A stretch of 64,000 nt of DNA, from NCBI GenBank assembly GCA_025738555.1, contig JAOVFP010000008.1, positions 62,001 through 126,000 on the forward strand, read 5' to 3'. This DNA comes from Cyathus striatus. Lineage: Eukaryota > Basidiomycota > Agaricomycetes > Agaricales > Nidulariaceae. Below are positions 32,882 through 45,380 of the stretch, piece after piece. Positions within the stretch are counted from its first letter, which is position 1. Each line of letters opens with the position of its first letter. Below the pieces are notes generated by a model. The model searched no databases and was not told the DNA's origin. It saw nothing but the letters and a program-made list of their open reading frames with translations. Position numbers and translations under genes: made by a program.

Positions 32882-34714
32882 ACTGCACTTGATGCTCCAA
32901 CTATTAATTAATTCACCGTACTTCGGTTGCCATAAATAAGTATCGCCGTAATTGCAAAATTGGCTTATTCCTCAATGTTTTATATACATATGTATTCTAC
33001 ATGGTTATGGTATGTATTCATATATTATAACGTCTTCGAAATTGACCGTTTCGACGACTTTTTGCAGCCTCAGAAATCCCCGTTCAAGGTTCCCACACCT
33101 TCTTGAGGATGGAGCATCATATCTATTAATAAATTCGCCGTAGTTATAGTTCGGTTTGCCATACTTATGTGTCGCTGTGTAAGGCCTGTCAGTGGCCTAC
33201 GTATGAAATCATATAAAACACATAGCCATGTCAGAATCTTAACAAACAATACAATGAAACACGTACCAGATCACTGTGCGCGCATGCCGAACAAAGCAGA
33301 TCGAAGATGGAGAAAAGTGAAGTCATTAGAATACGAAAGGTTATTTCACCAAAGTCGACGTGTTCCGAAACCAACAAGTCACGTGCCAGACCAACCAACA
33401 CCCTCAGAACCAAACAGCTCCGAAAGCAAACATCCCGATTCGGCTCGGACGACACCCATGGAATCGGACACAGCAATCGACAATGGCAGAAAAAGCGACA
33501 ACACTCAACACGCATTGCTGCACGCATCTCTCCAAAGCTATGTTTCTCTTTACTCTAGTTTACTCCTTAAATTTTATATGAATCACATAGATAATTACAT
33601 ATATAAACCCTCTGTAGTTAGCTACATCTACCCTAGCCATTCTCCACTGTTCGACAAGGGTTAAGTAGCTCAAGAAGAGCGCCCTCGGGTCGACACTACT
33701 CTCGATAACAACCTCAAGTATTCGCTCTAGCACTCGCATATCAAAACTCAAAGTCTGATCATTTCAGACTTATCACAAACATAATCTCAAGACTTATACT
33801 CTCAATTCAAAGCCGCTAACAACTGACGGACCCAGTCGCACTCGCTGAAACTCTAGTTTCCCTTCAACAACACTTCACATCCCACAGCTTTAATCTTATA
33901 ATCTGCGCATTTTTCAACATTTCCATCATAAATACATTCTGCTATTATATAATATATGTTGGTATGTAAATCTACTGTGGATATGTCTGTAAAATTGACC
34001 GTTTCGACAACTTTCTAAGGATTCAGAAATTACCGTTTTAATTCCCGTGCTGTTCTGACCGTTGTGCCGTACATCCAACTTCATTCAACTGTAACGTTAG
34101 GGATAATAGAACCTCGTTTATGCTCTTATTTCACTTTTGTACATTTTATTAATAGATATCTAACACTAAAAGGTTTATATTTTCTTATCTCCAATATAAA
34201 AGCACCTGTACACTGCTCATCAAAGTAAGACCATGTCCAGATACCTTGAGCTATATTGTATGTTCAGCTTCCCAATACACTGCTTTATTACTATCAATAA
34301 ATTAAGAAAGATGGCGCAGAAGAGGTATAACATAACATAAAAATTCGAGCATTGTAGGTGCCTATCAAATGCCTTAGCTTATCTCAGTTAAGTAAATAGC
34401 ATTTAATGTAATAATTATATGTTACATATTCTAATGTATTAGTGAGAGCGAAGTCATAACGATGTACCTTTCTCATCCTCGAGAGGGCATGGGAACCTTG
34501 AACGGAGATTTCCGAGGCCGCAAAAAGTCGTCGAAACGGTCAATTTCGAAGACGTTATAATATATGAATACATACCATAACCGTGTAGAATATATATGTA
34601 TATAAAATATTGAAGAATAAGCCAATTCTGCGATTACGGCGACACTTATTTACGGCAACCGAAATACGGCACAGGTTTAAAGTACGGTGAATTTATTAAT
34701 AGTTGGAGCGTCAT
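32882..34714. mobile_element. Element with ~225-240 bp inverted ends, no transposase
   Basis: The arm 32894-33117 is the reverse complement of about 34472-34714, sharing 'ctccaactattaat', 'ttcaccgtac', 'cataccataacc' and 'gaccgtttcgacgacttttt'. Partial third and fourth copies lie at 33123-33172 and 33975-34055, so the interior is partly built from pieces of the ends. The 165-codon plus frame at 33167-33664 is Pro/Ser/basic low complexity and has no family motif. The element lies about 500 bases upstream of the MULE gene and may be a non-autonomous element or a rearranged end of that transposon. Confidence 0.75.
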
Positions 34715-35299
34715 ATAAGATTGCGAATAAAAGCTGCCGGCCGCTGAGAGGGATGCCTGGATGTCTGCCGCAAAGGAGACCATACGATAACTGCCGATCC
34801 GTAGGGATTTCAGGAGGTGGGTGCCCAGAATAAAGCCCGTGCATTCTGCGTTGTAGACGATCGTGTAGAGAGAGGCCGGTCCCAGGCAATAGCGTAGCGC
34901 CTAGAGGAAATGCCCATTGCGATAGGTATGTGTCTCGATACAAGGTGTTCTCGATACAGGATATAGCAAACATTTGATACAGTAAAGAATATATGAAAAC
35001 GATTTTAGTATGAATATTAACATGTAGCACCAATATGTAAGTACGATACTACAGGCCATTTATCATACATGTAAGCTTATCATTTTCTATAGCTTCAGAA
35101 AGTGAGTAGGAAAAGAAAAAAAAGGAAGATATACTTACACAGGATATCTAATTTGGGTCCAACCGAATGCGCAACAAGTTCGCTTTCCGAGTCTGACGTG
35201 AAATTGCAAGAACTGGTGCATGAAGACATGAGTTGAAATTCATTGTTATAGCAGTCCGAATCACTTACCCTCCACCGTTTCGCTGTATCCGAGATACCT
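34715..35299. other. Interval without recognised gene
   Basis: A minus-strand frame at 34677-35033 reads 'PGTGLSLHDRLQRRMHG' and 'PLSGRQLLFAILYDA'. It is not obviously random, but it has no match to a family I know. The rest is AT-rich. Confidence 0.3.
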
Positions 35300-35509
35300 T
35301 CAACAATCTTTCTCTAACTTCCCCTTCCTCCAAGTCGGCCCCCGTCTACGACCTCTATATATACGTTGGTGGTAGAAGACCATGACGTCGTCGCCGATCT
35401 GGAACGTGAAAACCGGTGTAAAATTCGGAAACATATAAAACCATACCTTATATTTCTTCAATTGTTCATCATATTTGAGATCAAGAATGGGGGGGATCCT
35501 TTTTGGCAT
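35300..35509 (-). CDS. Small hypothetical protein, Tudor/chromo-like feel
   Basis: The frame runs from ATG at 35509 to a TGA at 35300. A 48-nt stretch with GTATGG at its start and CGTTCCAG at its end lies after 'KKYK' and could be an intron; it keeps frame whether or not it is spliced. The spliced form joins to 'IGDDVMVFYHQRIYRGRRRG', which resembles the start of small beta-barrel domains that open with 'GD.V.v....'. Only 50-70 residues are visible, and I cannot name a family. Confidence 0.3.
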   Translation of the reverse strand: MPKRIPPILDLKYDEQLKKYKVWFYMFPNFTPVFTFQIGDDVMVFYHQRIYRGRRRGPTWRKGKLEKDC

Positions 35510-35719
35510 CTAAGGCAGGTTTCAGGATGATGAGTGGAGTGCTAATGTGCTAAGTTCACCTCAGAACGCTTTAGAGGTCGGCAATGTGTGTGGTTGAGTA
35601 CAGAGTGGAAGGTGAAGACGAGAAAGCGGCTTTTGTGCCCATTGAAGCTTAATTCAAACTCCAATTCCCGCCTACAATGTTACACAAGTATTCGTGTATG
35701 TACGACGACGCCAGTGAAC

Positions 35720-36470
35720 TCATGCCATCGAGTTAGAAGGGAGTTGTGAGTGGCTGGGCGAGGTAGCTGTAAGAAGTTCCTCGTACGTAGCACATACCAC
35801 CGCCCGCAAGATAACAACGACATCAGCTGGGATCCATCCTTGAACGCGCCCCCTGGCCCGCCGACCCACCATCACCATTCGATGGGTACCGGGACACTTG
35901 GACGTGCCGGGAAACGAACACGCAGACGCAGAGGCAAAGGGCGCTATCATGAATGGCTCAAGCCCTCACCCCTTTCTACCAAAAGCTTACGTTCACCACT
36001 CCCCGCGAACAAAGCTGCACTCCGCACGGCCCACCGGATTTCTCTCATATCACACAACAACAACGCCTGGAGAACCTCCCCTCGCTACCATCGAATTAAC
36101 CGCATCCTCCCTCTCAAACGTCTCCCGAAATTCCGGGAGACATTCTTCACATTACCCCGTAAACTCTCAACACTGCTAGGTTATCTCATTACGAATCATA
36201 ACCCCCTGTACCACCACCTCCACCGCATTGGGAAATCCCCTCTCCTGTCTGTCGCCGCTGCCACCTCAGGCCCGAAACCACCGACCACTTCCTATTCCAC
36301 TGTCCTACTCACAGGACAGCGCGGGACCGCCTCACGCTAGGAAAACTCCTCACCTCGCCCAAACGCATTGCTGCGCTCTTCACCTATGCCCGCACCACCG
36401 CACACTTCGACCGCACACTAAGGCACCCTCCCCGAGTGGGACCCACCAGATGCCTGACTCTTGACACGAT
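35720..36470 (+). pseudogene. Non-LTR retrotransposon 3' fragment, frameshifted
   Basis: Reading across frames on the plus strand gives the RNase H end 'LDVPGNEHADAEAKGA' (near 35895-35945), a Pro-rich spacer and then 'NPLYHHLHRIGKS' with 'RPETTDHFLFHC', the C-terminal zinc-binding segment of fungal LINE-type elements. At least two frame changes lie between them. It is the longest of four such relics in the window and the only one on the plus strand. Confidence 0.7.
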
Positions 36471-36845
36471 TCGGTTTCCCGCCATATACCTGCCAAGACC
36501 GGACGTCCTCGCCTCCGGCATCACAGCCCGAGTTCGTAGCAACAGTACCCCACTCACACCAGTTAGATAGTCTCTCTTAGTCAAGTAGATCGCACCGTGT
36601 AGTCGTGACATATGGTTTTCCACAACCGACTTAATAAACTAGGATTGAAAAAAAAAAAGATAACACCGACTTTGGCACTGTTCAGGGTGTAGCTAAGTAC
36701 GCCAGACCTATAAGTTATACGTAGGCGTACTTCCTTGCTATTCCAACCTATATTACCCCTTATTGACATACCGTACAAAAAATATTTATGATGCTAGTAT
36801 ATCTATCAATACAAATATGCTCACTTATTATTCCATATGCGAGTC
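36471..36845. other. Interval without recognised gene
   Basis: The 5' part may still be the decayed 3' end of the retrotransposon. A run of eleven A at 36648 could be a remnant poly(A) tail, which would place the element's 3' end there. No other signal is visible. Confidence 0.35.
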
Positions 36846-37565
36846 ACCTAGTTTTACTAAGGAAACTCGACTTTCGCTCAAAAAAAAAATAGCGAGTAAT
36901 TTAATTTGATTCGAGGGAACTCGACTTCACTCGAAGACTTGTGCACGGAAATATCTGCATGAATAGATGTTTGATTTATCTCGCTGACTGTCATTCTTAA
37001 AAATACGTGAGTCACCTAGTTCGACCAAGGAAACTCGACTTTCACTCAAAAAAAATAAGCAAGTAACTTCACTTGACTCGAGGGAACTCAACTTTCACTC
37101 AAAAAAAATTAAGCAGGTAACTTCACTTGACTCGAGGGAACTCAACTTTCACTCAAAAAAAAATAAGCAGGTAACTTCACTTGACTCGAGGGAACTCAAC
37201 TTTCACTCAAAAGAAAAAAACGAGTAACTTCACTTGACTCGAGGGAACTCAACTTTCACTCAAAAAAAATTAAGCGAGTAACTTCACTTGACTCGAGGGA
37301 ACTCAACTTTCACTCAAAAAAAAATAAGCAGGTAACTTCACTTGACTCGAGGGAACTCAACTTTCACTCAAAAGAAAAAAACGAGTAACTTCACTTGACT
37401 CGAGGGAACTCGACTTTCACCAAAAAATATGTTTAGGAACTTAAGTCCACTCGAAATAATAAGCGAGGAAAATGGCCACTTAACTTTGACTCGAAAAATA
37501 TAAGCGAGCCCAATAGGGGAACTCGACTGTAACTTAACTGTAACTTAACTGTAACTCGAAAAATT
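36846..37565. repeat. ~62-bp satellite of CACTCGA/TCGAGGGAACTC words
   Basis: About seven units, each with 'taacttcacttgactcgag', 'ggaactcaactttcactca' and an A-rich run, follow one another between 37010 and 37420. Two variants of the A-rich run alternate, so the last units form a higher-order repeat. The flanks at 36840-36940 and 37420-37560 are degenerate. Confidence 0.9.
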
Positions 37566-37569
37566 TAAC

Positions 37570-38405
37570 GGGAACTCGAAATGTTCACAGCCCGTGGGAA
37601 ACGACGAGCGCGAAGGTTGGTATCCATTACAATGACAAGCGGAGGCGTGGGAAACGATGAGTGGGGAGGTTGACATCCATCACAAATGATCAGCAGGGGC
37701 GTGGGAAACAACGAGCGGAGAGGCTGACATCAATAAAGTAGTATAATATTTAAGCGGAGGCGTGGGAAACAATGTGCGGGACATTAATGAATATAGCTGA
37801 TAAGCGGAGGCGCGGGAAAGTTTGAGCGGAAGGGTGGATGAGAGTGAAGTACACAAGAAGTACAACTAAATTTAAAATTGAGTGAGTTGAGGAAGCAAAT
37901 TCGAGTGACAGTCCAGAAATCCGAGTGACACATTTGAGTGAAAATTCAAGTAACAGTCAAGTTGCATTCAAGTTACATTCGATTTGCATTCGAGTAAGAT
38001 TCAAGTGATATTTTTTTCGAGTGACAACAATTTTACTCAAGTCATAATTCGAGTTGCATTTGAGTAGCATTCAAGTTGCAATCGAGTGACAATTCAAAAT
38101 TCGAGTGAAATTCGAGTGACATTTGAGTGACATATGCAATAGTGAGAAAAATATTATATCATTACTGGCTCATTTCTTGCGCATTTTACTTAGTTGTTTC
38201 AGTTTAATGTATTGTTCATTAAGTACATAATATTAAGATAGCTATTGAACAACTGGAGTAGCAAACAAGTACATAAATCTTGTAATGAAGCTACTGAAAT
38301 TAAACGAGATAATAAAGCAAGTGAAAATCGAGTGAAAATCGAGTGACATTCGAGTAACGTTCAAGTGACATTCGAGTGACACTCAACTGGATTTCCTGTA
38401 GGCCC
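37570..38405. repeat. CGAGTG-family repeat, CpG-retaining copy
   Basis: This matches 2600-3190 over roughly 600 bases. The first part has phrases such as 'ggcgtgggaaac' and 'gatcagc', and the second is an array of 'attcgagtgacattcgagt' words. CpG in CGAG and GCGTGGG is mostly kept here but mutated in the copy near 3 kb. Confidence 0.85.
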
Positions 38406-39185
38406 AAAAAAATTAAGTCCATAAAGACCCTATCTCCCCTCTCTCCCGCCCCCCATCTGCCATTTCCTTCAACATTCCACCAGTGTTTTTGAAATTTACG
38501 GTATCTGTAACATTGTGCAAACATATTTGTTTTATGTTTCTGTACAGAATGCCATTAACTTTTTAAAATTCGTAGCCCCTAACTTTAAAAGTGCAAATAT
38601 GGAAAGCACACCAAGTACAGTTGCGTTGCATTGCAGCTGCCTTACAACAAACTCGCATATCATGCTCTTGAGTTGTCACACATACATAACTTCTATATTA
38701 TTGCATGTATAAACAAAAGAAAGATCCTATTGATCCTATTGATCCTATTAAGAATCTAGGGTGTTGTGCTAGGATCAAAAAGAGAAGAAAATACAGCAGG
38801 CTAACTAAACTTCCAAACTTGTTCGCCCTATATTCCGCATTACAATTTTTGTAGCATCTATTTATCATATAGGACGGATACAGACAGTTCAATATCTGTA
38901 CTGGTTCCAATAAATTAGGAGGGCTTTGAATTATATATATAGCCTGATTGTATGCTTTGGATGTACTGCATAATGCCACAGCATTCTCTCCTTCTCATTA
39001 GAATAAGCCTATTTTGGTTATAGAAGTCAACTAACTTTTGGATTTCTTTATGTAAGGAGAGCAACGATCTAAATAATTATATATTACACATATAATATAG
39101 TGTTGTACTCTACTGTATCAATAAATTATACAAATAGTCAATGCAGAAGCTGGCGGACGAGCCTCGACCAGATTCCCAGTGTGAC
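38406..39185. other. Interval without recognised gene
   Basis: The start (38400-38490) shares 'attaagtcc' and 'tctcccctct...ccatttccttcaa' with 14165-14260, so it is probably the tail of the same repeat family. A short 'tgatcctat' triple repeat lies at 38727-38752. Nothing coding is seen. Confidence 0.4.
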
Positions 39186-39189
39186 CAGC

Positions 39190-41150
39190 TTTCCTGATAG
39201 CTGACAGTACATTACGCCCCACGTAAGATAAGCCAAGGTCCAAACCTTGTTTTGCTCAACCACAAATATGCAAGGGAATTTACGCTTTCTGGAATAATTT
39301 TTATCAAACCATAAGGCACGTAACTGAGCGTTGAACTCAATCAATGAATCACGGGACAGTTGACCAATAGCTAGAAATGTTTTATGTGAATCGCGTACTT
39401 GAATGCCGATATGAACTTCACAATTACTTAGGACTACACAAAAAAAAACACGCCCACGTAGCGCAACAGTGCGTCCAATCGTTCCATACTTCAAGCGTCG
39501 CATAACTGAGCGCCGAACTTAGAACTTTGGTTCGTTCAATCACGGATAAGTAGGAGTCAGTAAACAAGATGGCATGTATTGCAATTTTTCATTTGAACCA
39601 CGCAGTTTTGAATGTCGATATGAGCCCTACATTTACAAATGGCTGTACAAAAACAACAAGCCAGTGTATCCCAACGGTGTTCCCCATCATTCGATGCTTT
39701 ATGCAGCGCATACTGCCATTATAAGCAGAAGTTCGAACACTGGTTCATTCGCGTGAATCCGAGGGGCATAAAAAACAATGTATTGCAAAGAGACTATTTT
39801 GATTACTTGGATGCTGATACGATCCCTACATTTACATATGACCATACAAAACCACAACAAACCCACATAGCGCAACAGTGTTCCGCACTTCGCGTGCCAC
39901 AGACCTGTGCATTGGAGTTGGAACCTTGGTTCATTCAATCGCGGATACGCTGATTTTGAGATCTCCATTGAAAGTTTTAATTTGAATCCGCGAACTGTAC
40001 ATTTACACATGACCAAGTATACAGACACAACAGCAAGCCAGCGTAGCATAAGCTGAGTGTGCGCCATCGTCCCATACCTTATGCAGCACGCCATGGCATA
40101 CTTGAGAAAATATAGAAAAACCTTTTTTACGTACGTACTTTTGAATTCCAATATGAACTCTAAATTTACATATGACTATACAAAAACAAGCCCGCGTAGT
40201 GCATCAGCGCGCCACAGCTGAAGTTCAAACCTTGATTCATTCAATCACGAATATGCAGGGCATCGTGCTGCTATAGGAATTCGTATATTTTTATTATTCA
40301 CATACCCGAAACACGTACTTTCCTTATTACTTTCATCTACATACTACATTATCCTAATTATTCCTCCTATGCTTCCTATAGTATGTACTTACAAGAATTT
40401 TAATACACAGTTGATTGTAGCGTGTGTATTGGATTAAATGAGCACAACAATAATGAACAATAGGCCAGCGTAGCGCAAAATGAGTGCGCCTCATTGTTCC
40501 ATACTTCATGAGGGACGTAACTGAGCGCTGATCTCGATGGAACTTTGGGTCGTTCAATTACCGATACGCAGGAGTAGTTATGCGGGCGATAAAGATTCTT
40601 TTTTTCTTTAATCACGTACTTTTAAGGTTATTACGAACTGTACATTTACATATAAGTAAGTGTACAAAACTACAACAAGCCCGTGTAGCGCAAGCTGAGT
40701 GTGCGCCATTGGCCCATATCTCATGCAGCACGCCGTGGTATGATTGGGTGAACCTGGAGCCTTTTTTATGTATGTACTCTTGAATCCCGATATGAACTCT
40801 ATATTTACATATGACTAGATGAGTACAACAAGTCCACGTAGCGCACCAGTGGTGCGCCCATCGTTCCATACTTCATGCAGTCCGCAGTACAAGCTAAGTT
40901 CGAACCCTGGTTTATTCACACGAATACGCAGGGCATCGGAAGGTTATAGTTTTCAACCTGATTTTTTTTTACGTGAATCATGTACGTTTGAATGCCGATA
41001 CGAACTCTACAATTACAGATGGCCATGCAAAAATGACAAGCCAGCATAGCACAAGTTGAGTCCGTCCATCGTTCCGTACTTTATGCGGCGTGTAGTACTA
41101 CTAGTTCAAGCTTATTTTCAAACCATAGTTCATTCAATAACGGATACGCA
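39190..41150 (+). repeat. Array of ~10 tRNA-derived repeat units
   Basis: Units spaced 145-275 bases apart contain, in order, 'gaatgccgatatgaact', 'catttacatatgac', 'acaacaagccc', an A-box-like 'cgtagcgcaacagtg', 'tcgttccatacttcatgc', a B-box-like 'agttcgaacc' and 'ttcattcaatcacggatac'. A-box starts lie near 39207, 39457, 39660, 39861, 40035, 40190, 40465, 40685, 40830 and 41040. The order and spacing of the two boxes fit a tRNA-derived SINE head. Frames in this interval are translations of the repeat. The array ends exactly where the CACGCTCA element begins. Confidence 0.7.
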
Positions 41151-44100
41151 GGTGAATAAAAAAATGAGGGGCAGGCAGAAAATTCCGTGCACGTTCAATT
41201 GTGAGCGTGAGGTGAGCGTGCACGCTCAGGGTCTGCGCGTGGAAATTCGACCCTGAGCGTGAATAATATGTAAGTGAGCGTGAAGCAATATTTGCCATAA
41301 ATATACCTATCCTAAGTGCATGCTGTACAACTGCTGCACTACATGTCCGTATTATCTATCTGAGAAGCACATAAATATTATATGCAAGTTATTAAGTCTG
41401 AGCCTGAGCGTCGTAGGTAGTAGTATTCCTGTTCACACTCACGCATATTTATCATAAATTGTGCGTGGGTGTGAACATTTACCAATATTATATTCAAGTT
41501 TCTTGTTGAGTGGGTGTGATATGTATTTATTTTCACGCTCACCCATATTTTCAGCAACTTGAGCGTGAGTGCGACTATAAGTAGTGTATGCGCTCACTCT
41601 CAATTTCAAGGACTTTACAGTAAGCATGAAATGTTGAGCGTGAGCGTGATGGGTATAAGTAATCTATTCATGCTCACGCTGGTATATCTATTTATTTCGA
41701 TTCAAACTCACATTTATTTCACGCTCACGCATATTTACCATGAACTTGTGCGTGATAGGGGCACGTAGTTTTTACCGTGCACGCTCAAAAGTGAGCGTGG
41801 GTGAGCGTGCCACGCTCAGTGCCAAATTTTCACGCTCAAGTGGTGAGCGTGTCACGCTCAAGATATATTTACTAGTTTTAAAAGGCCTATTTCTAAGTTG
41901 AACCAATTGTAAATCAAGTGTATATACTGATATTGTACTATTGTAGTCTTATTGTCACCACAGGTAAAGATTTTAAACGTGATAAACACTTAGAAGTTGA
42001 AGAATATAAATTAATTTTAACGCTCAAGCTTGAACGTGCACGCTCATTTTTCACGCTCAAGATTTTATTTCACGCACAGGGTCGACGTCTCACGCACAGG
42101 GTCCATAAATTCACGCACAGGGTCTGAGCGTTCACGCTCAAGGTCTGTCAACTCACGCTCACTTCACGCTCATGGTGTGAGTAGTCATTTTTATTAGAAT
42201 AAATAAAGTATTTATATTTTGACTTCACTTACATGTAGCAGTAGGATGTGTAGTAATACTAAGTACAATAACGGTCACACTTCAATGTAGGTGTGAATAT
42301 GTATTCACTTCACGCACACGCCCAAACTCATTTTAATTAACAGTGAACAAGTATGAGCATGATCGTGATGGGTATATCTATTCACTCTCATTCGCCTTTC
42401 CTATAACTTCAGAGTAAGTGTAGCTATGGTGCATATACTCACGCCCACCCTCAATTACTCGAATTTGACTGTCAGCGTGAATAGGTAATCTATTCATGTT
42501 CACGCTTATCTCAATTTAAAGGATATCCGGTCATACAGTACATATCATACTCATGCTCATACTCAATTAATAGAGTATGAGTGTGAATTTATTATAGTCA
42601 TGCTCACAAAATCTATTTGATATACTCTTTAGATATATACATGCTGTAGTGCACTAATTAATTAATATAGAAGTTGATATATGTCACATAAAGAATATCC
42701 ACGCTCAACATTTCTCATTGCCAAACTTGTTTAAATTGAGAGTAAGCACACAAATATATATATACTATATTCACATGCAAGTTGTACTATACAAGTAATA
42801 TGCATGAGCGTGAATAGAGATACCTATCACGCTCATGCTCAAACTCAAGTAAATCGAGCGTGAGTGTGAATATAACACTCACGCATAATTTCATGGTTAA
42901 TATACATGAGCGTGAATAGGAATACACACCCATCGCACTCACACTCAAATTACAGGTACGATTATGTGCGCATACAAAGAAATGTGCTTCACGCTCACAT
43001 TAAAACCACAATGAATGTGAGCGTGAATAGATTAAAGATACACTTCATGCCCACTGCCATGTCCTTGCAGTTGAGAGTGAGCATGTGTGTATACTACTTA
43101 TATTCACACTCACACTCAAGACACTGAAAATATGAGTGAGCGTGAAAATAAATACATACCACGCTCACTAAAAATCAACTAATAATTGAATATAATATTC
43201 GTGAGCATGAATAGGAATACCTATCACGCTCACGCTCAAGATTTGCAGTAGTACAGTATTTAGGATATGTATATTGCTTCACGCTCACTTATATATTTCA
43301 TCACGCTCACTTACATATTATTCACACTCAGGGTCGAATTTCCACACGCAGACCCTGAGGGTGCATGGAATTTTCTACCTGCCCATCCATGCTCACTCTC
43401 AATTATGATGAGATTGGCCGTGAGCGTGAGCGTGAATATGTAATCTATTCACGCTCATGCTCATCTCAATTTAAAGGATATGCAGTCATACAGTATATAT
43501 CATACTTATTAATTAAGTACGAACTCTATCTCATTCCGTTCGTCAGTACATAAGTCGAAGGCAAATTCAATATACTATTTATATACATGCCATAGTTACT
43601 GCCAAACTTGTTTAAATTGAGAGTAAAATATATAGCTCATATTCAAGTTACTGGAAATATTCATGAGCGTGAATAGGGATATCTATCACGCTCATGCTCA
43701 AACTCAAGTAAATCGAGCGTGAGTGTGAATACAACGCTCACGCACAAGTTATACTATGCAAATATGTGATAATGCTCAAACTCAATCAAATTGAGTGTGA
43801 GTGTGAATATGACACTCATGCACAATTCATGGTAAATATGCGTGAGCGTGAATATGAACATCTATTACGCTCACGGTCAACCCACCCAGCTTGGGAGAGA
43901 ACATTACTATATGATATTTAATTCTTTTTAAGATATACCCACTGTATCATGTCCTTAGGATGATATTATATTAATAACAATTTATTGGGCAGCAAGAAAA
44001 TTCCGGGCACGCACAAAAGTGAGCGTGAGTTGAGCGTGCACGCTCACCTATTGAGCGTGAAAATTCGACCCTGTGCGTGATGTGAGCGTGAATATTCGAT

Positions 44101-44429
44101 ACATGAGCGTGAATAATCCTTATATGAGCGTGAGCCAACTGGCTGTCTTATATCAACTACATACTGAATAATTGGCATAGTAAAGCATGTTTTTAATACA
44201 ATTTGGTATATACTAAGCACTGTAATGTAATAATTGAAGAACACCAGTGGGTTTTATGTATATTTCATTGTTATTGTCTTCTTTATGAGTGTATATTGAT
44301 TTAAAATGTATACCAATGATCCAGAGTGTTTAGATATGACTTAGAGTGTATATAAATGATTCAGAGAGTGTACATATGATCTACAAGTTGAAAAAATGAC
44401 TCAGAGAGTGTAGCAGTAATTCAGACTAA

Positions 44430-44700
44430 CAGTTAAAAATTTATAGAGCTAGAGAATGGTATATATTGAACAGTAGAAACAGGGGAAGTTTATAATGAAA
44501 CAGGGGGCTCAGAAAATTACAGGAAGCTTTACAATGAAGCAGGAAAATTGAGAACAAGGCAGGGGGATTCACAGTGAAGCAGAGACCATGGGAAATTCAA
44601 AACAAAGAATGAGGCTTTACAGCGAAGTAGGGAACTTCAGAACAAGGAAGGGGGCTTAATAACAAAGCAGGGAAATTCACAATGAAGCAGGGAGCAATAC
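44430..44700. repeat. Minisatellite, 'gcaggg..ttcaaaacaaagc' units
   Basis: Units of about 28-35 bases with 'cagggggcttcacaatgaag'-like content recur eight or nine times in degenerate form. The preceding 44330-44430 has a smaller repeat built on 'gattcagagagtgta'. Both lie inside the CACGCTCA element. Confidence 0.75.
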
Positions 44701-44759
44701 AGGATAGACTACTACCTATCACACATATTTGCATAGTATAACTGCATGTCAGTATTATA

Positions 44760-45380
44760 TTTACACTCATACTCAATGCCCTTTGATTTGAGCATGAGCA
44801 TGATAGGTATTCTATCACATTTATAATACTTATTTACACTTGCACTCAATGTCTGTTAACTTGAGTGTGAGTGTGATTGGCATTTTTACTCATGCTCACA
44901 AATATTACACTTATATTTCACTTGAGCATAAGCATGATTGGTATTCCTGTTCATGCTCACAAATATTACACTCATGCTCAATGTCCTTTAACTTCAGTGT
45001 GAGTATAATTGGTATTCCTATTCATGCTCTCAAGTATTACACTCACACTCAATGTCCTTTAACTTGAGTGTGAGTGTGGTATTCCTATTCACGATCACAA
45101 GTATTACACTCACACTCAACGCCTTTTAACTTGAGCATGAGTGTGATTGGTATTCTTACTCACACTCACAAATATTACACTTTCATTCAACTTGAGCATG
45201 AGTATAATTGGTATTCCTATTCACGCTCACAAGTATTACACTCATGCTCAATATCCTTTAACTTGAGTGTGAGTGTGATTGGTATTCTTACTCACGCTCA
45301 CAAATATTACACTTGCATTCAACTTGAGCATGAGTATAATTGGTATTCCTATTCATGCTCACAAATATTACACTTGCAAC
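44760..45380. repeat. Tandem ~80-bp units of decayed CACGCTCA type
   Basis: Units with 'attcctattcatgctcaca', 'aatattacactcatgctca' and 'atgtcctttaacttgagtg' repeat about eight times. Unlike 41.2-44.1 kb, nearly all the words read CATGCTCA, CACACTCA or GAGTGTGA. CpG has been lost in most of them. Confidence 0.8.

Noticed and set aside
32632..32883. 83-codon minus-strand frame upstream of the MULE start
   Set aside because: I considered it as a first exon, but no donor site joins it in frame to the exon at 32404. It may be untranslated leader.
33167..33664. 165-codon plus-strand frame inside the inverted-repeat element
   Set aside because: Low-complexity Ser/Pro/Lys content without any transposase motif.
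39138..40151. Frames of 100-150 codons in the 39-41 kb region
   Set aside because: Translations of the tRNA-derived repeat; the same peptides recur from unit to unit.
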